A stretch of 6,656 bases of DNA from an uncultured Bacillota bacterium (GTDB lineage Bacteria; Bacillota; Sulfobacillia; UBA995; UBA9673): the NCBI GenBank assembly GCA_937863905.1, contig CALMHV010000150.1, positions 1 to 6,656 on the forward strand, written 5' to 3'. The stretch's first letter is position 1; each line of letters opens with the position of its first letter. The notes under the pieces are model-generated. The model had not been told where the DNA came from, ran no database searches, and saw nothing but the letters and a program-made list of their open reading frames with translations. The translations under genes were made by a program, and so were the position numbers. Shown here in pieces: positions 1-5,893 of this stretch.

Positions 1-25
1 TAACAGGACAAACCTACCGTGTCAA
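1..25 (-). promoter_or_regulatory. Putative sigma-70-type promoter, -10 cut by window edge
   Basis: The minus strand carries a perfect TTGACA at 25-20. With a 16- or 17-nt spacer the -10 would begin with the last visible bases (TTA or TA) and continue outside the window. The box is preceded by a short A-rich stretch (GAAAAG) and lies in the A+T-richest part of the window, about 105 bases after the pilC stop. It points away from pilC and so would serve the next gene to the left, which is unseen. In pilus clusters that gene is often a pilin with its own promoter, but this is inference. The missing -10 prevents a firm call. Confidence 0.45.
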
Positions 26-129
26 CCACTTTTCTATGGGTTTCGCCACAATCTCTCATAACCCTCTATTCTTACCACCATCTTCTGCCTTACCTGGGCC
101 TTGCCTTCCGGCTACGGGCGCCTTCGCCG
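26..129. other. Non-coding, A+T-richer gap after pilC
   Basis: This is the stretch between the pilC stop and the putative promoter at the left edge. It is visibly richer in A+T than the coding DNA. I find no convincing intrinsic terminator: the best inverted repeat is only 5 bp (38-42 with 60-64), with no T-run after it on the minus strand. Short minus-strand frames starting at about 81 and 59 have no well-placed ribosome binding site and do not resemble prepilin leaders. Read-through from pilC into the next gene is therefore possible alongside the separate promoter. Confidence 0.5.
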
Positions 130-1410
130 TCAGAGGTTGAGCTGGCTGTAGACGTCGAACATCGGCATGATGAGCGAGACCAGGAGGAGACCGACCCCGC
201 CGCCCACGACGACGATGATGAGCGGCTCGATCATGGCCGAGAGCCGCTGGACGGTGACGTCGATCTCCGTGTCGTAGAAGTCCGCCACTCGGGAGAGCAT
301 GGTGTCGATGGCCCCCGTCTCCTCCCCCACGGCCATCATCTCCATGACCATACTCGGAAACAGCTTGGAGGCTCGGAGGGGCTCGACGATGCCGCGCCCG
401 GCCCGGATCTCCTCCCCGGCCTGGGCGATGGCGGCGGCTATCGGCCGGTTGCCCACCGTGCGCTCGACCACCGACAGGCAGACCAAGAGCGGAACGCCGG
501 ACTTGAGAAGCGTCCCGAGGGTCCGGGCGAAGCGGCAGACGGCCCGCCGCAGGACAAGGCCGCCGAAGACCGGCATCTTGAGGGCGAACGCGTCCAGGGC
601 GTAGGCGCCCCGGGGCGTGGACGCCGCCACCTGGAAGCTCGCCACCAGGAGGACCAAAGCGCCCAGGATCAGATACCACCGGGTCTTGACGACCTCGCTG
701 ATGCCCATGATGATGCGGGTCGGCAGAGGGAGGGTCGCGCCCATCTGCATGAACAGGTTCACGAAGGTCGGCAGGATGAAGACGATCATGAAGATACCCA
801 CACCGAGGGCGACCACGCTCACGACCAGCGGGTAGGTCATCGCCGAGCGCACCTTCTGGTTGACGGCGTACTCCTTGTCGAAATGGTCGGCCAGGCGCTC
901 GAAGGATTCCTCCAGGATGCCGCCGGCCTCGCCCGCGGAAACCAGGTTGATGAGGATGGAGGGGAAAACGTCGCTCCGGGCGGCGAAGGCCTCGCTCAGG
1001 GACTGGCCGCGCTCGATGCCCTGCGCCACCTGGACGAGGGCCTGGTGCAGCCCTTTTGAGGCTGCCTGGCGGGTTAGGATGTTGAGGCTGGTGAGGATGG
1101 CCACGCCGGCCGTTATCATCACGGCGAACTGCCGGCAGAAGAGGGCCATTTCCTTGAGGCCCAAGCCGCGCGGACGAAGAAGACGAAGCTTCGCCGGGGG
1201 TCCGCCCGCCCCGAGGACCACCGACCGGCTTGCGCCCGGCCCGGGCGCGCGGCGCGCCGGAGGGGCGGCCTCGCGATTGTCGGCGATGGAGGTGACCAGA
1301 AGACCCCGGCTCCGCAGGAGACGGGCCACCTCCCGCTGGTCGGAGGCGTCGAGCGTGCCCTCCATCGTCTTGCCCTGGGGCGTCTTGGCGCGGTACCGAT
1401 ACAGGACCAA
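130..1410 (-). CDS. pilC: Type IV pilus inner-membrane platform protein PilC (T2SF/GspF family)
   Basis: PilC is the polytopic platform in the cytoplasmic membrane on which the PilB and PilT motors act during pilin assembly and disassembly. The 426-residue product has the family layout and about the usual length (near 400). An N-terminal cytoplasmic segment with the typical YRYRAKTPQG...EGTLDA opening (about 4-22) is followed by two T2SF repeats at roughly 87-215 and 290-413. Each repeat has the family AGV/SGV and GEE/GEA...G signatures (AGVAIL 101, SAGEAGG 158; SGVPLL 304, VGEETG 361). Hydrophobic segments lie near 193-217, 245-263 and 392-415. Residues 46-82 form an Ala/Pro/Gly/Arg-rich linker longer than usual. 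The TTG start is chosen because it gives the expected N-terminus and has GGAGGAG 8 nt upstream. It begins one base after the pilT stop, so translation is probably coupled. GspF of a type II secretion system is the alternative, disfavoured by the adjacent pilT. Confidence 0.93.
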   Translation of the reverse strand: MVLYRYRAKTPQGKTMEGTLDASDQREVARLLRSRGLLVTSIADNREAAPPARRAPGPGASRSVVLGAGGPPAKLRLLRPRGLGLKEMALFCRQFAVMITAGVAILTSLNILTRQAASKGLHQALVQVAQGIERGQSLSEAFAARSDVFPSILINLVSAGEAGGILEESFERLADHFDKEYAVNQKVRSAMTYPLVVSVVALGVGIFMIVFILPTFVNLFMQMGATLPLPTRIIMGISEVVKTRWYLILGALVLLVASFQVAASTPRGAYALDAFALKMPVFGGLVLRRAVCRFARTLGTLLKSGVPLLVCLSVVERTVGNRPIAAAIAQAGEEIRAGRGIVEPLRASKLFPSMVMEMMAVGEETGAIDTMLSRVADFYDTEIDVTVQRLSAMIEPLIIVVVGGGVGLLLVSLIMPMFDVYSQLNL

Positions 1411-1411
1411 G

Positions 1412-2713
1412 CTACGGACTCCTCCGCCCTCGTTCTACCCCTCCGGGGCCGCCTCCGGCGGTCCCCCCCGGCCCCCCGTAACCCCCTACCCCTCCGGGGC
1501 CGCCCCCGGTCGCTCCCCCGGCGCCGCCCGTCGCGGACTGCGGGATGTAGGCGCCGGTCGAGGCTAGGTGGGCGAGGCGGTTACGGTACTCCTCCTCGGA
1601 GATGGCGCCGGCCTGGGCCAATTCCCTGAGGGAAGTCTGCATGGACTTCATGCCGAACCGGGCGCCCGTCTGGAGCTGCGTGGGGATCTGGTAGCTCTTG
1701 CCCTCGCGGATGAGGTTTCGGATGGCCGGAGTGGCGACCAGGATCTCAAAGGCGGCGACCCGGCTCCGGCCGTCGGCACGCATGATGAGGTTCTGGGCCA
1801 GGATGCCCTGGAGCGTCGACGCCAGCTGGACCCGGATCTGGTCCTGCTGGTGGGGTGGGAAGACGTCGATGACGCGGTCGACGGTCTGGGCGGCGTCCGA
1901 AGTGTGCAGGGTCGAAAGGACAAGGTGCCCGGTCTCGGCCGCGGTCATGGCGATGCTGATGGTCTCAAGGTCGCGCAACTCGCCGACCAGGATGACGTCG
2001 GGGTTCTCGCGGAGGGCCGAGCGCAGCCCGGTCGAGTAGGTGCGGGTGTCCTTGCCGATCTCCCTCTGGTTGACCAGGCTTCGCTTGTGGCGGTGGAGGA
2101 ACTCGATGGGGTCCTCCAGGGTCACGATGTGGAACGAATTCTCCGCGTTGATGAGGTCGATCATCGCCGCGAGGGTGGTCGTCTTGCCGCAGCCGGTCGG
2201 CCCGGTGACCAGGATGAGGCCGTTCGGCCGTCTGGCCAGCGAGGTGACGACGTCCGGGAGTTCGAGTTCGGCGATGGTCCGGATCTTGACCGGGATGATG
2301 CGAGCGACGATGGCAATCGAGCCGCGTTGCCGGAAGCCGTTCACGCGGTACCGCCCCAGACCCAGGATGCTGTAGGCGAAGTCCACCTCGCCGTGGCGCT
2401 CGAGGCGCGAGGCCATGTCCGGAGTGAGCATCTGGTAGAGGAGGGCTTCGGAGTCATCCGGGGTGAGCTTGGTGCCGCCGATGGGAACGAGGTCCTCGTT
2501 GATGCGCAGAGTCGGCGGCGCCTCGACCGTGATAAGGAGGTCGATGGCCTGACGCTTCGTGCCCAGTTCCAGCAGGTCGTTGATCCGGAAAGAGGTCGGC
2601 GGGATCTGCCGCGGCCGGCTGGCGCCGGAGACACTGCCCTGGAAGCGCGCCCGCTGTCCCTCCGCCGGGCGGTAGGTGACGTGCTGGAGTTCCTGTCCGC
2701 CTTCCTCGGTCAC
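1412..2713 (-). CDS. pilT: Type IV pilus retraction ATPase PilT, divergent N-domain and Gly-rich tail
   Basis: PilT is the hexameric cytoplasmic ATPase that drives pilus retraction. The 433-residue product shows the PilT signature set: Walker A GPTGCGKTTT at 171-180, Asp box ending VTLEDPIEF at 197-205, Walker B ILVGELRD at 241-248 with Glu245, His box TGHLVLSTLHT at 261-271, and the PilT-specific AIRNLIRE motif at 330-337. This last motif separates it from PilB. It is longer than typical PilT (about 345-370 residues) because of an N-terminal extension of about 40 residues and a Gly/Pro-rich tail from about 395. The N-domain motif normally ASDLH reads AIDLL (56-60). I chose the GTG at 2713 because its GTGA overlaps the pilB stop and it has GAGGAG 8 nt upstream. 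An ATG at 2788 would give 25 more residues but lies deep inside pilB with no family support. PilB precedes and PilC follows. A PilU-like accessory retraction role cannot be excluded. Confidence 0.92.
   Translation of the reverse strand: MTEEGGQELQHVTYRPAEGQRARFQGSVSGASRPRQIPPTSFRINDLLELGTKRQAIDLLITVEAPPTLRINEDLVPIGGTKLTPDDSEALLYQMLTPDMASRLERHGEVDFAYSILGLGRYRVNGFRQRGSIAIVARIIPVKIRTIAELELPDVVTSLARRPNGLILVTGPTGCGKTTTLAAMIDLINAENSFHIVTLEDPIEFLHRHKRSLVNQREIGKDTRTYSTGLRSALRENPDVILVGELRDLETISIAMTAAETGHLVLSTLHTSDAAQTVDRVIDVFPPHQQDQIRVQLASTLQGILAQNLIMRADGRSRVAAFEILVATPAIRNLIREGKSYQIPTQLQTGARFGMKSMQTSLRELAQAGAISEEEYRNRLAHLASTGAYIPQSATGGAGGATGGGPGGVGGYGGPGGTAGGGPGGVERGRRSP
1419..1425 (-). promoter_or_regulatory. 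Ribosome binding site of pilC
   Basis: GGAGGAG on the minus strand lies inside the last codons of pilT, 8 nt before a TTG codon at 1410-1408. It decides the start, because no ATG or GTG nearby gives the conserved PilC N-terminus. Confidence 0.8.
1435..1504 (-). repeat. Two 19-bp direct repeats in the glycine-rich pilT tail
   Basis: The 19-base unit that reads ctacccctccggggccgcc on the + strand occurs at 1435-1453 and again at 1486-1504, identical and 51 bases (17 codons) apart. In the PilT frame each copy encodes Gly-Gly-Pro-Gly-Gly-Val. Because the copies are in frame, recombination between them would delete or add 17 residues without breaking the reading frame. Confidence 0.8.
1463..1519 (-). 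other. Clustered G-tracts, predicted G-quadruplex motif on the coding strand
   Basis: Read 5' to 3' on the minus strand, the pilT 3' end has G5 (1519-1515), G5 (1507-1503), G4 (1492-1489), G5 (1486-1482), G6 (1477-1472) and G7 (1469-1463). The last four tracts are separated by loops of only 2, 4 and 2 nt (TA, TTAC, CC), which meets the classical four-tract quadruplex pattern with room to spare. The motif would be in the mRNA, about 40 nt before the pilC ribosome binding site and still inside pilT codons for the Gly/Pro-rich tail. Folding and function are inference; the tracts may simply reflect GGG codon use. Confidence 0.55.
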
Positions 2714-4611
2714 GTCGGCAACTCCTCGGTGTAGGTGACTCGCTGCACCTCGGTGAGGCTTGTCTGACCCTGGAGAGCCTTGTCGCACCCGTCCCTCTCC
2801 AGAGAGCGCATCCCGGAGCGCGCGGCCTCCTTGGCGATTTCCTGGGCGCCGGCGCGCGTCGCGATGAGCTGCCTGGCGCGGGCGGTCACCGCGAAGACCT
2901 CGAAGAGGGCGATGCGCCCGCGGAAGCCCGTACCGCTACAGTTCGAGCAGCCCGGCGCCTCGTAGACGGTGAGGGGACCGCTCTCCAGGTGCAGGCTGAT
3001 GCGGGCCGGGTCCCCGTCCGGGAGGTCTATCGGTATCTTGCACTTCGGGCAAAGGGTCCGGGTCAGGCGTTGGGCGACCACGCAAAGCAGGGTCGAGGCG
3101 ATGAGGAACGGTTCGATGTTCAAGTCCAGCAGGCGCGCGATGGCGCCGACGGCGTCGTTGGTGTGGATGGTCGAGAGAACCAGGTGGCCGGTGAGGGCCG
3201 AGCGAACGGCGATCTCCGCCGTCTCGGAGTCGCGAATCTCGCCGACCATGATGACGTTGGGGTCCTGCCGCACGAAGGCGCGCAGACCGCGGGCGAAGGT
3301 CAGGCCGGCCCTCTCGTTGATCATCACCTGGTTGATGCCTGGGATCTGGTACTCGATCGGGTCTTCCAGGGTGACGATGTTCCGCTCCGGCGTGTTGAGC
3401 TCGCGGAGAGCCGCCGCGAGGGTCGTCGTCTTGCCGCTGCCGGTCGGGCCGGTGGCCAGGATGATGCCGTGGGGGCGGTTGATGGCGTCCTTGAACTTGG
3501 CCAGGTCCTCGGGATGGAAGCCGAGGTTCTCCAGTTTAGCGATGGTCCGCCGCTTGTCCAGGATGCGGATGGCGACCTTCTCGCCGTGGATGGTCGGGAT
3601 GGTGGAGACCCGGAAGTCGACGTCCCGCTTGCCATCCCGGATCTGGATGCGGCCATCTTGGGGGACGCGGCGTTCGGAGATGTCCAGGGAGGCCATGATC
3701 TTCACACGCGAGGTCGTGGGGGCGTGGAGTTCGATGGGCCGGTTCATGACCTCGCGCAGCATGCCGTCGATGCGGTAGCGGACACGGAAGAAGGTTTCGT
3801 CCGGTTCGATGTGGATGTCGGTGGCGCCCAGTTCGATGGCCTGATCGATGACCTGGTTGACCAGGCGGATGATGGGCGCTTCGTCGGCCGCTTGGAGCTC
3901 GGCCTTCGACGGGCCGGCGGCCTTGTAGTCGGCGCCGCTGAGTTCGGCCTCGATGTCGTCGAAGGACTGCCCCGGATCGGCCGCGTCCAAGCCGCCGGCG
4001 AGCCCCGTCGGGGATTGGGGCATGGGGATGAGCGTCCCGGGCTGGCCCCCGTGGCCTCCGGAGATGCGTCCGGGGCGCGACGGGGCCCGCGTGGCCGCAA
4101 TCTGCGGGGCAGCCGCGCCGGGGTCGCGCGATTTGCGCGGCGTCCCGGGGACCTGGTAGTCGACCGCCTCGGCCTGGCCTCGCTTGTAGCCCAGGTAGAT
4201 GGCGCGGTCCACGCCCTTCTCCGTCGTGACGACCGGCTGCACGTCGCATCCGGTGATGAAGGCCACGTCGTCCAGGGCGAACACATTCTGCGGGTCGGCC
4301 ATGGCCAGGATGATGGTCTGGCCGCGGCGATCTATGGGCACGGCCCGGTATCTCCGGGCCGCCTGCTCGTTGATGAGGTTGGCCACGTCGGCCTTCACCT
4401 CGACTTCCCGTTCGGCGATGAACGGGATGCCGAGTTCCTGCGCCAGGACTCGCCCAAGGCGGTCCTCGTCCAGGAGGCCCATGCTCACGATGACCTCGCC
4501 GATGCGCTTCCCGGAGGACCTCTGAAGCTCGAGGGCCCGCTCAAGCTGCTCGGGACTGATGAGACCAGCTCCGACCAAGGCCTCGCCCAACCGCTTCTTG
4601 GGGATCTTCAC
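2710..4611 (-). CDS. pilB: Type IV pilus extension ATPase PilB (GspE/MshE superfamily)
   Basis: PilB is the cytoplasmic hexameric ATPase that powers pilin polymerisation through PilC. The 633-residue product has an N-terminal MshEN/T2SSE_N-type domain (about 1-150, opening MKIPKKRLGEALV with LISPEQLERAL). A low-complexity Pro/Gly/Ala-rich linker follows (about 157-241), then the N2 domain with ELGATDIHIEP (260-270). The catalytic domain has Walker A GPTGSGKTTT at 388-397, Asp box VTLEDPIEY at 413-421, Walker B VIMVGEIRD at 453-461 and His box TGHLVLSTIHT at 474-484. Two CxxC pairs, CPKC 521-524 and CSNC 555-558, form the tetracysteine zinc site typical of PilB/GspE and absent from PilT. The start is the GTG at 4611, which gives the family N-terminus and has a G-rich stretch about 6 nt upstream. 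A GTG at 4644 would add 11 residues and lacks a clear ribosome binding site. It is the first gene of the pilB-pilT-pilC unit. GspE is the alternative, disfavoured by the neighbouring pilT. Confidence 0.94.
   Translation of the reverse strand: MKIPKKRLGEALVGAGLISPEQLERALELQRSSGKRIGEVIVSMGLLDEDRLGRVLAQELGIPFIAEREVEVKADVANLINEQAARRYRAVPIDRRGQTIILAMADPQNVFALDDVAFITGCDVQPVVTTEKGVDRAIYLGYKRGQAEAVDYQVPGTPRKSRDPGAAAPQIAATRAPSRPGRISGGHGGQPGTLIPMPQSPTGLAGGLDAADPGQSFDDIEAELSGADYKAAGPSKAELQAADEAPIIRLVNQVIDQAIELGATDIHIEPDETFFRVRYRIDGMLREVMNRPIELHAPTTSRVKIMASLDISERRVPQDGRIQIRDGKRDVDFRVSTIPTIHGEKVAIRILDKRRTIAKLENLGFHPEDLAKFKDAINRPHGIILATGPTGSGKTTTLAAALRELNTPERNIVTLEDPIEYQIPGINQVMINERAGLTFARGLRAFVRQDPNVIMVGEIRDSETAEIAVRSALTGHLVLSTIHTNDAVGAIARLLDLNIEPFLIASTLLCVVAQRLTRTLCPKCKIPIDLPDGDPARISLHLESGPLTVYEAPGCSNCSGTGFRGRIALFEVFAVTARARQLIATRAGAQEIAKEAARSGMRSLERDGCDKALQGQTSLTEVQRVTYTEELPT
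2722..2727 (-). promoter_or_regulatory. Ribosome binding site of pilT
   Basis: GAGGAG on the minus strand, within the last pilB codons, lies 8 nt before the GTG at 2713-2711. It supports this start over the ATG at 2788 and indicates coupled translation through the GTGA overlap. Confidence 0.8.
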
Positions 4612-4617
4612 CGCCGG

Positions 4618-4625
4618 CCCCCCCT
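4618..4625 (-). promoter_or_regulatory. Candidate ribosome binding site of pilB
   Basis: AGGGGGGG on the minus strand ends 6 nt before the GTG at 4611-4609. It is less canonical than the sites of the other genes here, but it is the only purine-rich stretch suitably placed for either candidate start, so it favours the shorter protein. Confidence 0.45.
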
Positions 4626-4656
4626 GCCAAGACCGCCTGGCCACTCGTCTTGGTCA

Positions 4657-4697
4657 CCATCCGCTAAAACCACTTGCTGTTCGACAAAGGCGGATGG
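4657..4697 (-). repeat. Perfect 8-bp inverted repeat in the pilB leader
   Basis: CCATCCGC at 4657-4664 and its exact reverse complement GCGGATGG at 4690-4697 flank a 25-nt A+T-richer loop. No T-run follows on the minus strand, so it is a poor intrinsic terminator for the upstream gene. Given a start site near 4713 it would be transcribed as a leader hairpin, or act as a DNA operator with half-sites three helical turns apart. Its function is not shown by the sequence. Confidence 0.45.
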
Positions 4698-4719
4698 GTT
4701 TCCTTCTCTGGGGCGGCAG

Positions 4720-4749
4720 ATTATGTCGACTAAAGGTCCTTCCGGTAAA
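4720..4749 (-). promoter_or_regulatory. Possible sigma-70-type promoter for pilB-pilT-pilC
   Basis: On the minus strand TTTACC at 4749-4744 (4 of 6 to the -35 consensus) is followed after 18 nt by CATAAT at 4725-4720 (5 of 6 to the -10 consensus). The -35 lies in the last codons of the upstream GNAT gene and the -10 lies just after its stop. Transcription would start near 4713, giving a leader of about 100 nt before pilB. An A+T-rich hexamer of this quality is uncommon in this GC-rich window, but the spacing is slightly long and the -35 is weak. Confidence 0.35.
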
Positions 4750-5893
4750 TGCGGTAGGTCTTGTAGTGCTCGCCCCCGGCCCGCTCGGCGTCCCGCCGCA
4801 TGGGGTAGTTGGTCTCGCCGATGGTCGACCCTTCGGCCCACTCGTAGCCGAGGCGGCGCCCCGCCCGGAGAACGTGCACGAACATGGCCCCGGTGACCCC
4901 TTTCTTGCGCCAGTCGGGGACGACGAAGGCCACGAAGAACCGCGCGCTCTTTATCCGCCGGCGGTACCAGAGGAACTTGGCGAACCCGAAAGGCCAGAGG
5001 CGGCCGTTGAGGCGGGCCAGGACCTCATTGTAGTTGGGCAGCCCGATGAGGAAGCCGATGGGCTCCCCGGCGCCGGTGCGGGCCAGGCAGCAAAGCTCCG
5101 GTTCGGCCAGGGGGCGTAGGGTCCGCCCGATGCCCTCAAGCTCTTCGTACGTCGGCGGGACCATGTCGGCCCACTCCTCAGGCATGGCCTTGTCCAGGAC
5201 CTCCTTGAGGTCCCGCAGGTCCCGGTCGAGGTGTTTGATGCTCAGGGGGTCGGTCCGGTAGCCGTACCGGGACATGGCGTAGGCCGCCACCTTATCGTAC
5301 CGGCCCGAGAGGCTGTCCGGACGGTAGAGGTAGGCGAAGAGGTCGATGTCCTTGACGAACCCGTAGCGTTCGAAGAAGTCGACGTAGACGGACGGGTTGT
5401 AGGTGTCCATCAGGACGGGCGGGCTGTCGAACCCCTTGACGAGAAGGCCCCGGTAGTCGTCGCCGTTGGTGGGCGAGACGGGGCCCTGGACGGCGGTCAT
5501 CCCCTTCTCGCGGAGCCAGCCGCAGGCCCAATCGAAGAGGGCCCGGGCCGTGTCGTAGTCGTTTTCCGACTCGAAAAGGCTGATGTACCCGGTCTTGCGG
5601 TCCTTGGCCCGGTTCACGGGTTCGTTGATGCCCGCGACGACGCGCCCAACGACCTGGGGGCGGGCGGCGCCCGCCGGCAGCCGGTAGGCCAGGGCGAGGA
5701 CGTGCGGGCCAGCGGCGAACTGCGCGTTGTCCGGCCCGGTCAGGGTCGACCGCATCTCGGAGATGAGCGGGGGAATCCAGTTCGGGTCGGAGCGGTAGAG
5801 CTTCCAGGGAAGGGTGATGAACGTCCGGAGGTCGCTCTTGGTGACGACCGGCCGGACCAAGATGGGGCAGGGCGCTATCGGGCGTTCGCTCAT
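4730..5893 (-). CDS. YghO-like GNAT-superfamily protein (putative N-acetyltransferase)
   Basis: The 387-residue product resembles a widespread uncharacterised family of about 370-390 residues with a GNAT-type fold, which includes E. coli YghO. Family landmarks visible are FITLPWKLYRSDPNWIPPL near 25-43, VGRVVAGIN near 82-90, GPVSP...GLLVKGFDSPP at 137-159, YGFVKDIDLFAY at 177-188, and a C-terminal GNAT-like block VPDWRKKGVTGAMF (325-338). It ends with GETNYPM...GG..YKTYRIY (359-383). The acetyl-CoA loop is degenerate (RKKGVTGA instead of a clean Q/RxxGxG/A), so catalysis and substrate are unknown. It has no signal peptide or membrane segment and is probably cytoplasmic. The start is the ATG whose ATGA overlaps the stop of the upstream transporter, with GAGGAGG 8 nt upstream. 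The reading frame stays open farther upstream inside the transporter, but that extension is a shadow. The overlap implies co-transcription with the symporter; no link to the pilus genes is evident. Confidence 0.82.
   Translation of the reverse strand: MSERPIAPCPILVRPVVTKSDLRTFITLPWKLYRSDPNWIPPLISEMRSTLTGPDNAQFAAGPHVLALAYRLPAGAARPQVVGRVVAGINEPVNRAKDRKTGYISLFESENDYDTARALFDWACGWLREKGMTAVQGPVSPTNGDDYRGLLVKGFDSPPVLMDTYNPSVYVDFFERYGFVKDIDLFAYLYRPDSLSGRYDKVAAYAMSRYGYRTDPLSIKHLDRDLRDLKEVLDKAMPEEWADMVPPTYEELEGIGRTLRPLAEPELCCLARTGAGEPIGFLIGLPNYNEVLARLNGRLWPFGFAKFLWYRRRIKSARFFVAFVVPDWRKKGVTGAMFVHVLRAGRRLGYEWAEGSTIGETNYPMRRDAERAGGEHYKTYRIYRKDL

Noticed and set aside
38..64. GGGTT/AACCC inverted repeat after pilC as a terminator
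   Set aside because: The stem is only 5 bp with a 17-nt loop and no following T-run on the minus strand.
1..81. Short minus-strand frames starting near 81 (15 codons) and near 59 (open to the edge)
   Set aside because: They have no properly spaced ribosome binding site, no prepilin or other recognisable feature, and they overlap the putative promoter.
2714..2788. Longer pilT start at the ATG at 2788
   Set aside because: It lies 75 bases inside pilB and adds unconserved residues. The GTG at 2713 has GAGGAG 8 nt upstream and overlaps the pilB stop.
4681..4736. Near-direct repeat tcgacaaagg (4681-4690) and tcgactaaagg (4726-4736) around the pilB leader
   Set aside because: The copies differ by one inserted base and only two exist. 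One contains the stop codon of the GNAT gene, so chance similarity is likely.
2989..4896. Long + strand open frame antisense to pilB, with similar frames at 19-1059 and 1568-2734
   Set aside because: The products are rich in Asp, Gly, Arg and His with no recognisable domain, and the opposite strand encodes unmistakable PilB, PilC and PilT. Such antisense frames are expected in GC-rich coding DNA.
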